A stretch of DNA of 64,000 bases from Mesorhizobium sp. J428 (GCF_024699925.1 NZ_JAJOMX010000001.1:930001-994000); one strand, 5' to 3'. Shown: positions 48,553 to 58,073, counted from the stretch's first letter. Numbers and translations are program-made. Notes: generated from the sequence alone by a model not told the origin.

Positions 48553-48567
48553 GCCCCTGCGCGGGGC
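48553..48567 (+). terminator. Weak terminator hairpin after the CocE gene
   Basis: GCCCC and GGGGC form a short stem with a five-base loop, followed by GTTTGT. The T-run is poor, so read-through into the ABC operon is possible. The rest of the 160-base gap shows no other clear structure. Confidence 0.3.
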
Positions 48568-48707
48568 GTTTGTCCGCCTGCATTTATTTACGCCACGGAA
48601 TGTCGCATACGGCCTTGCGGCGTAAAACCATTCAGCGCCAATATCGGTGTCACAAAGAGGCCTTCTAATTGGCCCTGGGGCAACACAATCCGAGTGAGGA
48701 GCTTACC

Positions 48708-50294
48708 ATGTCCAATGAATTGGAATTCCTGAGCCGCTACGTCGTTGCAGGCCGCCTGAGCCGCCGAGACTTCCTCGGCCGAGCCGCGGCGCTCGGTGCA
48801 TCCGCCGCATTTGCCAACACCCTGCTCGGCAGCGCAGCGCGCGCCCAGGGCGCCGTCAAGGGCGGCATCCTCAAGGCCGGCCTGCAGGGCGGCGAGGCAA
48901 CCAACAGCCTCGACCCCGCATCCTTCCTCAGCCAGGTGCCGTTCTCCTTCGGCAAGTGCTGGGGCGAATATCTTGTCCGCCTGAACCGCGACGGCTCGCT
49001 CAAGAACCAGATCGCCGAGGAGATCGGCGCGTCCGACGACGCCAAGACCTGGACGATGAAGATCAAGCAGGGCGTCGAGTTCCACAACGGCAAGACGGTC
49101 ACCGCCGAAGACGTCGCGGCCACGATCACGCGCCACGCCGATGCCAACTCGAAGTCGGGCGCGCTTGGCATCCTGACCAACATCACCGGCGTCAAGGCAA
49201 GCGGCAACGAGGTGATCGTCGAACTGGCGAGCGCCGATGCCGACTTCCCTTACCTGATGGCCGACTACCACCTCATCATCCAGCCGAACGGCGGCAAGGA
49301 CAACCCGACCGAGGGCATCTCGGCCGGCCCGTACAAGGTCACCGTCAATGAGCCGGGCGTGCGCCAGGGCGGCGAGAAGTTCGCCAACTACCATGGCGGC
49401 GACGCCATGGGCCATGCCGACCAGATCGAGATCATCGTCATCAACGACGCCACCGCGCGCACCTCCGCGCTCCAGGGCGGCCAGGTGCACATGATCAACC
49501 GCGTCGAGCCCAAGATCGTCGAACTGATCAAGCGGGTGCCCGGCGTGACGATCCAGAACGTCTCCGGCCGCGGCCACTACGTGTTCATCATGCATTGCAA
49601 CACGGCGCCGTTCGACAACAACGACCTGCGCCTCGCGCTGAAATACGCCATGAATCGCGAGGAAATGCTCGAGAAGATCCTGTTCGGCTATGGCTCGGTC
49701 GGCAACGATTTCCCGATCAACGCCGCCTACCCGCTCTTCACCGAGCTGGAACAGCGCACCTATGATCCGGACAAGGCCAAGTTCCACTACCAGAAGTCCG
49801 GCCATTCCGGCCCGGTCCTGCTGCGCACCTCGGATGTCGCCTTCACTGGCGCGGTCGACGCGGCCCAGCTCTACCAGCAGTCCTGCGCGGCCGCCGGCAT
49901 CACGATCGAGGTGAAGCGCGAGCCGGGCGACGGTTACTGGTCGGAGGTCTGGAACAAGCAGCCCTTCTCCACTTCCTACTGGGGCGGGCGCTCGACGCAG
50001 GACCAGATGTACACCACCGCCTACTACTCGAAGGCCGACTGGAACGACACGCGCTTCTTCAACGAGAAGTTCGACCAGATGCTGCTGGCGGCGCGCAGCG
50101 AGCTCGACGAGGCCAAGCGCAAGCAGATGTATGCCGACATGGGAACGATCGTCCGCGACGAGGGCGGCCTGATCCTGCCGATGTTCAACGACTTCATCGA
50201 CGCGTCGGGCGGCAAGGCGGGCGGCTTCACGCCTCATCCGGCCGGCGAGATGATGGACGGCTACGCGTTGGCCGAATGCTGGGTCGCGGCTTAA
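48708..50294 (+). CDS. ABC transporter substrate-binding protein, family 5 (peptide/opine type), Tat-exported
   Basis: A 528-residue periplasmic receptor. The signal is twin-arginine, GRLSRRDFLGRAAALGAS with cleavage near ARAQG, not lipoprotein. SBP family 5 marks are WTMKIKQGVEFHNGKTVTAE and NDLRLALKYAMNREEM. The family binds oligopeptides, opines, sugars or heme; the ligand is unknown. ATG 48708 follows GAGGAG. It is the first gene of a complete importer (two permeases and a fused double ATPase). Confidence 0.92.
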   Translation: MSNELEFLSRYVVAGRLSRRDFLGRAAALGASAAFANTLLGSAARAQGAVKGGILKAGLQGGEATNSLDPASFLSQVPFSFGKCWGEYLVRLNRDGSLKNQIAEEIGASDDAKTWTMKIKQGVEFHNGKTVTAEDVAATITRHADANSKSGALGILTNITGVKASGNEVIVELASADADFPYLMADYHLIIQPNGGKDNPTEGISAGPYKVTVNEPGVRQGGEKFANYHGGDAMGHADQIEIIVINDATARTSALQGGQVHMINRVEPKIVELIKRVPGVTIQNVSGRGHYVFIMHCNTAPFDNNDLRLALKYAMNREEMLEKILFGYGSVGNDFPINAAYPLFTELEQRTYDPDKAKFHYQKSGHSGPVLLRTSDVAFTGAVDAAQLYQQSCAAAGITIEVKREPGDGYWSEVWNKQPFSTSYWGGRSTQDQMYTTAYYSKADWNDTRFFNEKFDQMLLAARSELDEAKRKQMYADMGTIVRDEGGLILPMFNDFIDASGGKAGGFTPHPAGEMMDGYALAECWVAA

Positions 50295-50307
50295 GCGGAT
50301 CAGGGCC

Positions 50308-51270
50308 GTGAGAGGCTCTCCGATCCTGAAGCTCATCGCCCAACGCGTGGCGATGGGCGTTCTCCTCCTCTTCGCGGTGTCGGCGCTCATCTTCGCCGGC
50401 ACCCAGATCCTGCCGGGTGATGTCGCCGCCTCGATCTTGGGCCAATCGGCGACGCCCACGGCGCTCGCCAACCTGCGCCAGGAGCTGGGCCTCAATGACC
50501 CGGCCTACATCCGCTATTTCCGCTGGCTGGGCGGCATCCTGACAGGTGATCTCGGCACTGCCCTGACCACCCGGCAGGATATCGCGACCACCTTGGGGCC
50601 GAGGTTGTGGAACACGCTGTTCCTTGCCTTCTGGACCGCGGTCGTCGCCATTCCTCTCGCGATCCTGCTTGGTCTGCTCGCCGTGCGCTACCGCAATGGG
50701 CCGGTCGACAAGGCCATCTCCGGTTTCGCGTTGGCATCCACCTCGCTGCCGGAGTTCTTCATCGGCTACCTGCTCATCTTCTTCTTCGCGGTGAAGCTGC
50801 AATGGTTCCCGTCGATATCCACGGTCTATGACGGCATGCCCTTCCTGGAAAAGCTGCGCGCCATCGTGCTGCCCGGCACCGCGCTGCTCCTCGTCGTCCT
50901 CGCCCACATGATGCGCATGACCCGTGCCGCGATCCTCAACGTCATGCAGTCGGCCTATGTGGAGACGGCCGAGCTGAAGGGGCTGTCGCAGCTGAACATC
51001 ATCCGCAAGCACGCGTTCCCGAACGCGATTGCGCCGATCGTCAACGTGGTAATGCTCAACCTCGCCTTCCTCGTCGTCGGCGTGGTCGTGGTCGAGGTCA
51101 TCTTCGTCTATCCGGGCATGGGGCAGTATCTGGTCGACCATGTGGCCAAACGCGACGTGCCGGTGGTCCAGGCCGTCGGCCTCATCTTCGCCGCCGTCTA
51201 CATCTCGCTCAACATCGTCGCGGACATAGCCTCGATCCTGGCAAATCCGCGCCTGCGGCATCCGAGGTGA
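50308..51270 (+). CDS. ABC transporter permease, DppB type
   Basis: A 320-residue inner-membrane protein with six hydrophobic segments. The N-terminal LIAQRVAMGVLLLFAVSALI and the EAA loop YVETAELKGLSQLNIIRKHA, which contacts the ATPase, are typical of DppB/OppB. The start is GTG 50308 with CAGGG in front. Its stop overlaps the next permease gene by 4 bases. Confidence 0.93.
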   Translation: MRGSPILKLIAQRVAMGVLLLFAVSALIFAGTQILPGDVAASILGQSATPTALANLRQELGLNDPAYIRYFRWLGGILTGDLGTALTTRQDIATTLGPRLWNTLFLAFWTAVVAIPLAILLGLLAVRYRNGPVDKAISGFALASTSLPEFFIGYLLIFFFAVKLQWFPSISTVYDGMPFLEKLRAIVLPGTALLLVVLAHMMRMTRAAILNVMQSAYVETAELKGLSQLNIIRKHAFPNAIAPIVNVVMLNLAFLVVGVVVVEVIFVYPGMGQYLVDHVAKRDVPVVQAVGLIFAAVYISLNIVADIASILANPRLRHPR

Positions 51271-52094
51271 CGGCCATGCTGAAGCGCATTCCCGTCAGCT
51301 CGCTCATCGGCCTCGTCCTGACGGCGCTGTTCCTCCTCGTCGCCGTCTTCGCGCCGTTCATCGCGCCCTATCCGACCGGCCAGATCGTCGGCGGCGTCTG
51401 GGAGCCGATGTCGTCGCAGTACTGGCTTGGCACCGACAATCTCGGCCGCGATCTCCTGTCGCGGATGATCTACGGCGCGCAGATCACCATCTTCATCTCG
51501 GTCGCCGCCACCGCCCTGTCCTTCACGATGGGCTCGGTGCTCGGTTTCGCCGCCGCCGTCATCGGCGGCTGGTTCGAGACGGTGATGTCGCGTCTCGTCG
51601 ACCTCCTGATGGCGATCCCGACGCTGATCTTCGGCCTCGTCATCCTCTCCGTCCTGCCGACGACCATCCCGGTCCTGATCATGGTCATGGGGGTGCTCGA
51701 CTCCACCCGCGTCTACCGGCTGTCGCGTGCGGTCGCCGCAGACATTAACGTCATGGATTTCGTCGAGGCGGCGAAACTGCGCGGTGAGGGCACGGGCTGG
51801 ATCATCTTCCGCGAGATCCTGCCCAACGCACTGTCGCCGCTCGTTTCCGAGCTCGGCCTTCGCTTCATCTATGCGGTGCTCTTCCTTTCCGCGCTGTCGT
51901 TCCTGGGCCTCGGCGTCCAGCCGCCCGAGGCCGACTGGGGCGGCATGGTCAAGGAGAACAAGGAAGGCATCGTCTTCGGCATTCCGGCAGCGCTGATCCC
52001 CGCGGCGGCGATCGCCGCGCTGGCGATCTCCGTCAACCTCGTCGCCGACTGGATCCTGAACCGGACGACGAGCCTCAAGGGAGGGCGCGGCTGA
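51267..52094 (+). CDS. ABC transporter permease, DppC type
   Basis: A 275-residue inner-membrane protein of the DppC/OppC family: WLGTDNLGRDLLSRMIYGAQ is the family hallmark, and FVEAAKLRGEGTGWIIFREI is the EAA loop. GTG 51267 overlaps the dppB-type stop; an ATG at 51276 is an alternative. Its stop overlaps the ATPase start (TGATG), so the importer is one tight operon. Confidence 0.93.
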   Translation: MTAMLKRIPVSSLIGLVLTALFLLVAVFAPFIAPYPTGQIVGGVWEPMSSQYWLGTDNLGRDLLSRMIYGAQITIFISVAATALSFTMGSVLGFAAAVIGGWFETVMSRLVDLLMAIPTLIFGLVILSVLPTTIPVLIMVMGVLDSTRVYRLSRAVAADINVMDFVEAAKLRGEGTGWIIFREILPNALSPLVSELGLRFIYAVLFLSALSFLGLGVQPPEADWGGMVKENKEGIVFGIPAALIPAAAIAALAISVNLVADWILNRTTSLKGGRG

Positions 52095-53782
52095 TGTCGA
52101 GCACCGTTCACCACGTCGACACCCCTCCACGTCCGAAGGCGGAAGACCTGCTGCTCGACATCCGCAACCTCAAGATCGAGGCGCGCGTCTATCCGCCGGG
52201 CGAGACACCGCGCGACGTGATCATCGTCGACGGCGTCTCGCTGACGTTGGCCCGCGGCAAGGTTCTCGGCCTGATCGGCGAATCCGGCGCCGGCAAATCC
52301 ACGATAGGTCTGTCCGCCATGGCCTACGGTCGCGGCGGCGTGCGCATCACCGGCGGCGAGGTCATCCTCAACGGCCGCGACATCCTCAAGGGCGGCAAGG
52401 AAGGCGTGCGCAAGCTGCGCGGCGCCGAGGTCTGCTATGTCGCGCAATCGGCGGCGGCAGCATTCAACCCCGCGCACCGCCTGATGGATCAGGTGGTGGA
52501 AGCGGCGATCCTCCATGGCTCGGCGACCCGCGCCGAGGCCGAGAAGCGGGCGAAGCAGCTCTTCCGCAAGCTGAGCCTGCCCAACCCGGACACGATCGGC
52601 GACCGCTATCCGCACCAGGTCTCGGGCGGCCAGCTGCAGCGCGTCATGACTGCAATGGCACTCTGCTCGGAGCCGGACCTGATCGTCTTCGACGAGCCGA
52701 CGACCGCGCTCGACGTCACGACCCAGATCGACGTGCTGGCGGCGATCAAGGACGCGATTCGCGACACCGGCGTCGCCGCGCTCTACATCACGCACGACCT
52801 CGCCGTGGTGGCGCAGGTGTCGGACGAGATCATGGTGCTGCGCCACGGCAAGCTGGTCGAATGGGGCGGCACGCGGCAGATCATCAAGGAGCCGCGGCAG
52901 GAATACACCAACGCGCTCGTCTCCGTGCACCACATCGAGCACAAGGAGAAAGCGCCGGGCACCACGCCGATCCTCTCGGTCAAGAACGTCACGGCCGCCT
53001 ATTCCGGCGGCATGGCCAAGGTGCTGAAGAACGTCAGCGTCGACATCTTCCCCGGCCAGACGCTCGCCGTCGTCGGCGAATCCGGCTCCGGCAAATCGAC
53101 GCTCGCCCGCGCAATCACCGGCCTCCTGCCGCCCGAGCAGGGGACGATCACCTTCGCCGGACGAACGCTGTCCAACGCGCTCAAGGACCGCACGCGCGAT
53201 GACCTGCGCGAGTTGCAGATGATCTATCAGATGGCCGACGTCGCCATGAACCCGCGCCAGACCGTCGGCACAATCATCGGCCGGCCGCTCGAATTCTACT
53301 TCGGCGTGAAAGGCCGCGAGCGCGACAAGCGCGTGGCCGAGCTTCTCGACAAGATCGAAATGGGCAAGGGCTTCGTCGACCGCTATCCGGCCGAGCTTTC
53401 CGGCGGCCAGAAGCAGCGCGTCTGCATTGCGCGTGCGCTCGCCGCCAAGCCGAAGCTGATCATCTGCGACGAGGTCACCTCCGCGCTCGACCCGCTGGTG
53501 GCACACGGCATCCTGGAACTGCTGCTCGACCTGCAGAAGGAGGAGGATGTCGCCTACCTGTTCATCACTCACGACCTTGCCACGGTGAAGTCGATCGCCG
53601 ATTCCATCGCCGTGATGTATCGCGGCGAGGTCGTGCGCTACGGACCAAAGAGCAAGGTGCTCACGCCCCCTTCGACGCCTACACCGACCTGCTGCTCTCC
53701 TCGGTTCCCGAGATGGAGCTCGGCTGGCTGGAGAAGGCGATCAAGGGTCGGCGGATGGAGAGCGCGGGGAACTGAGCGGTAG
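52094..53782 (+). CDS. Fused double ABC ATPase (DppD-DppF type), C-terminal frameshift
   Basis: Two nucleotide-binding domains in one chain. The first has Walker [10 protein letters not shown], signature [10 protein letters not shown] and Walker [13 protein letters not shown]; the second has [24 protein letters not shown] and [13 protein letters not shown]. The second Walker B ends in D-E, so both sites look active. In the run of five C at 53666-53670, one more C would restore [20 protein letters not shown] and a stop at 53773-53775 (560 residues). As read, the last 30 or so residues are replaced. This tail is outside the ATPase core, so the protein could still work either way. Confidence 0.9.
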   Translation: MSSTVHHVDTPPRPKAEDLLLDIRNLKIEARVYPPGETPRDVIIVDGVSLTLARGKVLGLIGESGAGKSTIGLSAMAYGRGGVRITGGEVILNGRDILKGGKEGVRKLRGAEVCYVAQSAAAAFNPAHRLMDQVVEAAILHGSATRAEAEKRAKQLFRKLSLPNPDTIGDRYPHQVSGGQLQRVMTAMALCSEPDLIVFDEPTTALDVTTQIDVLAAIKDAIRDTGVAALYITHDLAVVAQVSDEIMVLRHGKLVEWGGTRQIIKEPRQEYTNALVSVHHIEHKEKAPGTTPILSVKNVTAAYSGGMAKVLKNVSVDIFPGQTLAVVGESGSGKSTLARAITGLLPPEQGTITFAGRTLSNALKDRTRDDLRELQMIYQMADVAMNPRQTVGTIIGRPLEFYFGVKGRERDKRVAELLDKIEMGKGFVDRYPAELSGGQKQRVCIARALAAKPKLIICDEVTSALDPLVAHGILELLLDLQKEEDVAYLFITHDLATVKSIADSIAVMYRGEVVRYGPKSKVLTPPSTPTPTCCSPRFPRWSSAGWRRRSRVGGWRARGTER

Positions 53783-53823
53783 GCACGTTGGCGGAGCGGG
53801 TGAATTCTGATAGGTTGCGGGCC

Positions 53824-54069
53824 ATGAACAAGCACACGACCCTGTCGCTGGACGACCACTCCGCCGAGTTTATCGAGCAGCAGATTGATGGTGGCAATTT
53901 TGCCTCGGCCAGTGAAGTCGTCGCGGCAGGCTTGAAGCTGCTGGAGGAGCGTCAGGCGAAGATCGAGGCTCTGAGGGCTGCGATCATCGAGGGGGAAGAG
54001 AGCGGTCCCTCGACGCCGTTCGATTTCGATGAGTTCATTGCCCGCAAGCGCCGCGAACGCGGTTTATGA
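53824..54069 (+). CDS. parD: ParD-type antitoxin
   Basis: An 81-residue ribbon-helix-helix antitoxin of the ParD/CC2985 family: TTLSLDDHSAEFIEQQI, then NFASASEVVAAGLKLLEERQ. The acidic C-terminal part (EGEESGPSTPFDFDEFI) would wrap the toxin. ATG 53824 is chosen by family alignment; a start at 53788 adds unrelated residues. It overlaps parE by ATGA. The pair interrupts the ABC/phosphoesterase gene group. Confidence 0.93.
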   Translation: MNKHTTLSLDDHSAEFIEQQIDGGNFASASEVVAAGLKLLEERQAKIEALRAAIIEGEESGPSTPFDFDEFIARKRRERGL

Positions 54070-54362
54070 ACAACTACATTCTGTCACCGGCCGCGCAGGC
54101 CGACATCGATAGGATCTGGGATTACACTGCCGACAACTGGGGCGCCGATCGGGCCGATCGTTATGTTCGCGAGATAAGACGCGCCTGCGCTTCGATTTCG
54201 GTGGATGGCCGGGAGGGCCGGAAGATCTTCGAGATAAAGGCGAATTATCGGAAGCTGTCGGTCGGTTCGCACTTTATCATCTTCCGTCTCGTCCACGGCC
54301 AAGTGGACGTGGTCCGCGTTCTCCATCAGCGGATGGACATCGCTTCGCACCTTGAGGATTAG
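54066..54362 (+). CDS. parE: ParE-type toxin
   Basis: A 98-residue RelE/ParE-fold toxin: YILSPAAQADIDRIWDYTAD, then RADRYVREIRRACASIS, and YRKLSVGSHFIIFRLVHGQV, with the family-type end VVRVLHQRMD. ParE toxins inhibit DNA gyrase. The reading frame is intact, unlike the HigB toxin elsewhere in the window. Coupled to parD. Confidence 0.93.
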   Translation: MNNYILSPAAQADIDRIWDYTADNWGADRADRYVREIRRACASISVDGREGRKIFEIKANYRKLSVGSHFIIFRLVHGQVDVVRVLHQRMDIASHLED

Positions 54363-54370
54363 CTTTATCA

Positions 54371-55207
54371 ATGCCCCTCTCCTCCAAGCTCCTCCTCATC
54401 ATCATCGACGGCGTACCGGAGCGGAACTTCCGCCGCTACTTCGGCAATCTCGAAGGCTGGGTGAAGAACGGCGACGCACGCGTCTGGAGGCTGCGCAGCA
54501 CGCTGCCGTCGATTTCCGGACCCTGCTATGCTTCGATCCACACCGGCGTGCCGCCGCAGGAGCATGGCATCCTGTCGAACGAGGCCCGCTTCCGCGTCTC
54601 CCAGCCCGACCTCTTCTCGGAGATCTCGAAGGCCGGCGGCAAGACGGGCGCCGTCACCCATTCCTACTGGTCGGAATTCTTCAACCGCTATCCGTTCGAT
54701 TTCGTCCGCGATCTCGAATATGACGAGCCGGACAGCCCGATCACCCACGGCCGCTTCCACACGATGACCGGCTATGGCCGCGACAACCAGATGACGCCGT
54801 CGGATGTTGACCTGTTCGCGACGCTGACTATGCTCACCGAGCGCTTCGGTATCGACTACGGTATCCTGCACACCTGCACACTGGACTCGATGGGCCATCG
54901 CTTCGGCCACGATTGCGTCGAGATGGACAATGCCTGCCTGCACATGGACGGCATGCTGGCCGCCTTCCTGCCGCGCTGGCTGAGGGACGGCTACGAGGTG
55001 ATCGTCACCGCCGACCACGGCCAGACCGACCGCGGCACGCATGGTGGCCACGAAGACCTGCAGCAGGACACGGCCTTCTACTATTTCGGGCAGGCCAAGG
55101 GGCCGAAGCCGGACACGCTGCTCGACCAGCTGGCGCTGGCGCCTTCCATCCTCAAGCGGCTGGGGGTGAAGATACCCGCGACGATGAAGGCGAAGCCCTT
55201 CTTCTGA
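54371..55207 (+). CDS. Alkaline-phosphatase-superfamily phosphodiesterase/pyrophosphatase
   Basis: A 278-residue protein of the type-I nucleotide pyrophosphatase/phosphodiesterase-like group. KLLLIIIDGVPERNFRRYFG holds the first metal Asp. LPSISGPCYASIHTGVPPQE holds the nucleophile region (Ser or Cys, where Thr is common). TADHGQTDRGTHGGHED holds the second metal site. No signal peptide, so cytoplasmic. It may cleave a phosphodiester imported by the ABC system upstream (inference). Confidence 0.85.
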   Translation: MPLSSKLLLIIIDGVPERNFRRYFGNLEGWVKNGDARVWRLRSTLPSISGPCYASIHTGVPPQEHGILSNEARFRVSQPDLFSEISKAGGKTGAVTHSYWSEFFNRYPFDFVRDLEYDEPDSPITHGRFHTMTGYGRDNQMTPSDVDLFATLTMLTERFGIDYGILHTCTLDSMGHRFGHDCVEMDNACLHMDGMLAAFLPRWLRDGYEVIVTADHGQTDRGTHGGHEDLQQDTAFYYFGQAKGPKPDTLLDQLALAPSILKRLGVKIPATMKAKPFF

Positions 55208-55224
55208 GACGAGAGGACAACGGC

Positions 55225-55611
55225 ATGGCACAGGCGACCTTTTCCGATGTCATGCTGCCGCAAGAGCCGAACCATCTCGCTCCGGATGGTTCGCAGGTTC
55301 GTGAACTCGCCCGGCTTGCCGGCGGCACGATGGCGCATTTCACCCTACCGCCCGGGGCCGTCTCCAAGGCGGTCAGGCACCGCACGGTCGAGGAGATCTG
55401 GTTCATCCTCTCCGGCCGCGGCCAGATGTGGCGGCGCAGCGGCCGCATGCACGAGATCGCCGATCTCGCGCCCGGCCTGTCGCTGACCATTCCCCTCGGC
55501 ACCAGCTTCCAGTTCCGCAACGACGGCGATGCGCCGCTGACCGCGGTCGCGATCACCATGCCGCCCTGGCCCGGCGCCGACGAGGCCGAGTTCATCGACG
55601 GGATCTGGTGA
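55225..55611 (+). CDS. Small cupin-domain protein
   Basis: A 128-residue single-domain cupin (HFTLPPGAVSKAVRHRTVEE, IWFILSGRGQMWRR, LTIPLGTSFQFRN). A metal could bind through the His/Glu of the first motif. Function unknown; such proteins isomerise or bind small sugars or act as sensors. ATG 55225 has GAGAGGAC upstream. It lies 17 bases after the phosphodiesterase-like gene in the same operon. Confidence 0.82.
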   Translation: MAQATFSDVMLPQEPNHLAPDGSQVRELARLAGGTMAHFTLPPGAVSKAVRHRTVEEIWFILSGRGQMWRRSGRMHEIADLAPGLSLTIPLGTSFQFRNDGDAPLTAVAITMPPWPGADEAEFIDGIW

Positions 55612-55614
55612 GGC

Positions 55615-56412
55615 TCAGGCGAAGTCGTAGGGCCCGGGAAAGGTCCCGATCGGCACCACATGCGTGACGAGGCCCGCCTCCGGCCGCCAGTGGTGCAGCA
55701 GCATTGCGGGCGGCTCGACGAACGAGGCTGGCTCCGCGTCCGGCCACGGCCGCAGGGCGATGCTCGTCGTCGTGCTGGGCGCCGTCATCAAGAGCGTGCC
55801 GCCGAAGCGCACCTGCATCATGCGGTGCACATGGCCGCACAGCACGCGCTCCACGGCCGGAAACCGCCGAACGATCGCCTCCAGCCGCGCCGCATTGAAG
55901 CAGCGATACGCGTCCAGATAGGGAACGCCGGTCTGAAGCGGCGGCTGGTGCAGCATGATGATCGTCGGCCGTTCCGGGTCAGCCTGCAGCACATCGACGA
56001 GCCATGCCGCGGCAGCGTCGTCGACGTCGCCATGATGCGCGCCGGGCACCGTCACGTCGAAGCCGATGATCCGCACCGGGCCGAACCCGTCGGCGACGAC
56101 GTGGAGCGGGCCTGAACGAGCCACCCATGGCCGGTCGCGGAAAGCCGCGCGAAACGCTTCCCGCTCGTCGTGATTGCCGGGGATCGCCAGCAGCGGCTTG
56201 CGGATCGTCGCCAGCAGCTCGAGCGCATGCGCATATTCGTCGCTCGATCCCGTGTCGACGAGGTCGCCACTCAGGATCACGAGGTCCGGCTCGGGCTGCA
56301 GTCCGTTGAGATGCCGGATCGCCGCCTCGAACATCGCGTTGGAATCGACCACGTCCTGATACAGCACGCCGCGCGGTTGCAGATGCGGGTCGGACAGATG
56401 GGCAATCAGCAT
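55615..56412 (-). CDS. Calcineurin-like phosphodiesterase (CpdA/GpdQ type)
   Basis: A 265-residue binuclear-metal phosphoesterase: LIAHLSDPHLQ, ILSGDLVDTGSSDEY, AIPGNHDEREAFR, IIMLHQPPLQ and VLCGHVHRMMQ are the five metal-site motifs. Relatives cleave cyclic AMP or glycerophosphodiesters. ATG 56412 matches family starts; the longer in-frame start at 56457 does not. It is convergent with the cupin gene, three bases apart, and with it and the phosphodiesterase-like enzyme suggests phosphodiester breakdown. Confidence 0.87.
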   Translation of the reverse strand: MLIAHLSDPHLQPRGVLYQDVVDSNAMFEAAIRHLNGLQPEPDLVILSGDLVDTGSSDEYAHALELLATIRKPLLAIPGNHDEREAFRAAFRDRPWVARSGPLHVVADGFGPVRIIGFDVTVPGAHHGDVDDAAAAWLVDVLQADPERPTIIMLHQPPLQTGVPYLDAYRCFNAARLEAIVRRFPAVERVLCGHVHRMMQVRFGGTLLMTAPSTTTSIALRPWPDAEPASFVEPPAMLLHHWRPEAGLVTHVVPIGTFPGPYDFA

Positions 56413-56535
56413 GAGGGCGAATCCGCAAGAGACGGGACATCGGAACGATCTCCTCACCCTTCGCTGCGAAAGGAAAGCAATTTCCGGACGAGCGGGGGTT
56501 TAAAGCACCCGGACGCTTCCTATATCGATGATTAT

Positions 56536-56549
56536 CGATTTATAAATCG
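56536..56549. promoter_or_regulatory. ArsR operator candidate
   Basis: CGATTTATAAATCG is a perfect 14-base palindrome in an AT-rich stretch that also contains ATCGATGATTATCGAT just upstream. It lies 24 bases before the arsR-like ATG and likely overlaps its promoter, as expected for autorepression. Confidence 0.65.
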
Positions 56550-56570
56550 GAAATTGTCGATCCTGGAAAA

Positions 56571-56864
56571 GTGATGGACCGCGACGCAATACTGAAGGCC
56601 CTTGCGCATCCGGCCCGCCGCGAAATGCTTGGCTGGCTGAAGGAGCCCGAGACGCACTTCCCCGACCAGAAGCACCCGCATTCGATGGGGGTATGTGCCA
56701 ACCAGTTCGAGCGCTGCGGCCTGTCGCAGTCTACTGTCTCCACCCACCTGTCCACCCTCGTCTCCGCAGGCCTGCTCACGCAGAGCAAGGTGGGCCAGTG
56801 GGTCTTCTATTCCCGCAACGAGGACACGATCGCGGCCTTCCGCGCCTCCCTCACCGACCTCTGA
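56571..56864 (+). CDS. ArsR family transcriptional regulator
   Basis: A 97-residue winged-helix repressor: DAILKALAHPARREMLGWLK, then NQFERCGLSQSTVSTHLSTL and LTQSKVGQWVFYSRNED. No ELCVCDL-type metal box is seen, so it probably senses an organic electrophile or redox state through its cysteines (VCANQFERCG). GTG 56571 and ATG 56574 are adjacent start options. It precedes the Old Yellow Enzyme gene by 24 bases and probably regulates it. Confidence 0.9.
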   Translation: MMDRDAILKALAHPARREMLGWLKEPETHFPDQKHPHSMGVCANQFERCGLSQSTVSTHLSTLVSAGLLTQSKVGQWVFYSRNEDTIAAFRASLTDL

Positions 56865-56887
56865 CCTCCCAGCAACAAGGACTGCCC

Positions 56888-58021
56888 ATGCCTACCCTCT
56901 ACGATCCGATCAAGCTCGGCGACATCACGCTGCCGAACCGCCTCGCCATGGCGCCGCTGACGCGCAACCGTTCGCCGAAGGCCGTGCCCGGCCCGCTCGG
57001 CGTCACCTATTACACGCAGCGCGCGTCCGCCGGCCTGCTGATCAGCGAAGGCACCGCGATCACCCAGCAGGGCCAGGGCTACGCGGACGTTCCCGGCCTC
57101 TACGGGCCGGAGCAGTTGGCCGGCTGGAAGAAGATCACCGATGCCGTCCACGCCGCCGGTGGGCACATCTTCACGCAGATCTGGCATGTCGGCCGCGTCT
57201 CGCACTCGTCCCTCCAGCCGAACGGCGGCCAGCCGGTGGCGCCCTCCGCGATCACGGCGAAGACCAAGACCTACATCATCCACGCCGATGGCAGCGGCGA
57301 GTTCGCGCCGACCTCCGAACCCCGCGCACTCGATCGTGCGGAGCTTGCCGGCATCGTCGACGACTACCGGCGCGCCGCCCGCGCGGCAGTAAAGGAGGCC
57401 GGCTTCGACGGCATCGAGATCCACGGCGCCAACGGCTACCTCATCGACCAGTTCCTGCGCTCCGGTACCAACCAGCGCACCGACGACTATGGCGGCTCGA
57501 TCGAAAACCGCGCCCGCCTGCTGTTCGAGGTAGTGGACGCGATCGTCGCCGAGATCGGCGGCGCCAAGACGGCGATCCGCATCTCGCCCGTGACGCCTGC
57601 CAACGACGCCTCCGACCCCGATCCACAGCCGCTCTTCGAGCATGTCGTGCGCGGCCTCGCCGCGCGCGGCCTCGCCTATGTCCACGTCATCGAGGGCGCC
57701 ACCGGCGGCGCGCGCGATTTCACCCAGGGCGACAAGCCCTTCGACTGGACAGCCCTGAAGGCCGCCTACCGCGATGCCGGCGGAACGGGCGTCTGGATGG
57801 TTAACAATGGCTACGACCGCGAGCTTGCTGAGGAAGCCGTCGCCAGCGGCCGCGCCGACATGGTGGCGTTCGGCCGGCTCTACATCGCCAATCCGGATCT
57901 CCTCGCTCGGTTCAAGGCCAGGGCTCCGCTTAACGAACCGCAGCGCGCAACCTTCTACGGCGGCGGCGCAGCAGGCTACACCGACTACCCCGCAGCCGAC
58001 CTCTCGGCCGTGGCGGCCTGA
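56888..58021 (+). CDS. Alkene reductase, Old Yellow Enzyme family
   Basis: A 377-residue FMN-dependent TIM-barrel reductase of the NemA/OYE group, which reduces activated alkenes and nitro compounds with NAD(P)H. LPNRLAMAPLTRNRSP, IWHVGRVSHSSLQPNG, EIHGANGYLIDQFLRSGTNQ and DDYGGSIENRARLLFEVVDA are classical. The start is ATG 56888 after CAAGGAC. Its pairing with the ArsR gene suggests an electrophile-inducible detoxification unit. Confidence 0.94.
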   Translation: MPTLYDPIKLGDITLPNRLAMAPLTRNRSPKAVPGPLGVTYYTQRASAGLLISEGTAITQQGQGYADVPGLYGPEQLAGWKKITDAVHAAGGHIFTQIWHVGRVSHSSLQPNGGQPVAPSAITAKTKTYIIHADGSGEFAPTSEPRALDRAELAGIVDDYRRAARAAVKEAGFDGIEIHGANGYLIDQFLRSGTNQRTDDYGGSIENRARLLFEVVDAIVAEIGGAKTAIRISPVTPANDASDPDPQPLFEHVVRGLAARGLAYVHVIEGATGGARDFTQGDKPFDWTALKAAYRDAGGTGVWMVNNGYDRELAEEAVASGRADMVAFGRLYIANPDLLARFKARAPLNEPQRATFYGGGAAGYTDYPAADLSAVAA

Positions 58022-58073
58022 CCTCGCAAGGCTGGACGGCGGTCACGCCGCCGTCGAGCAATCCCTACAACGC

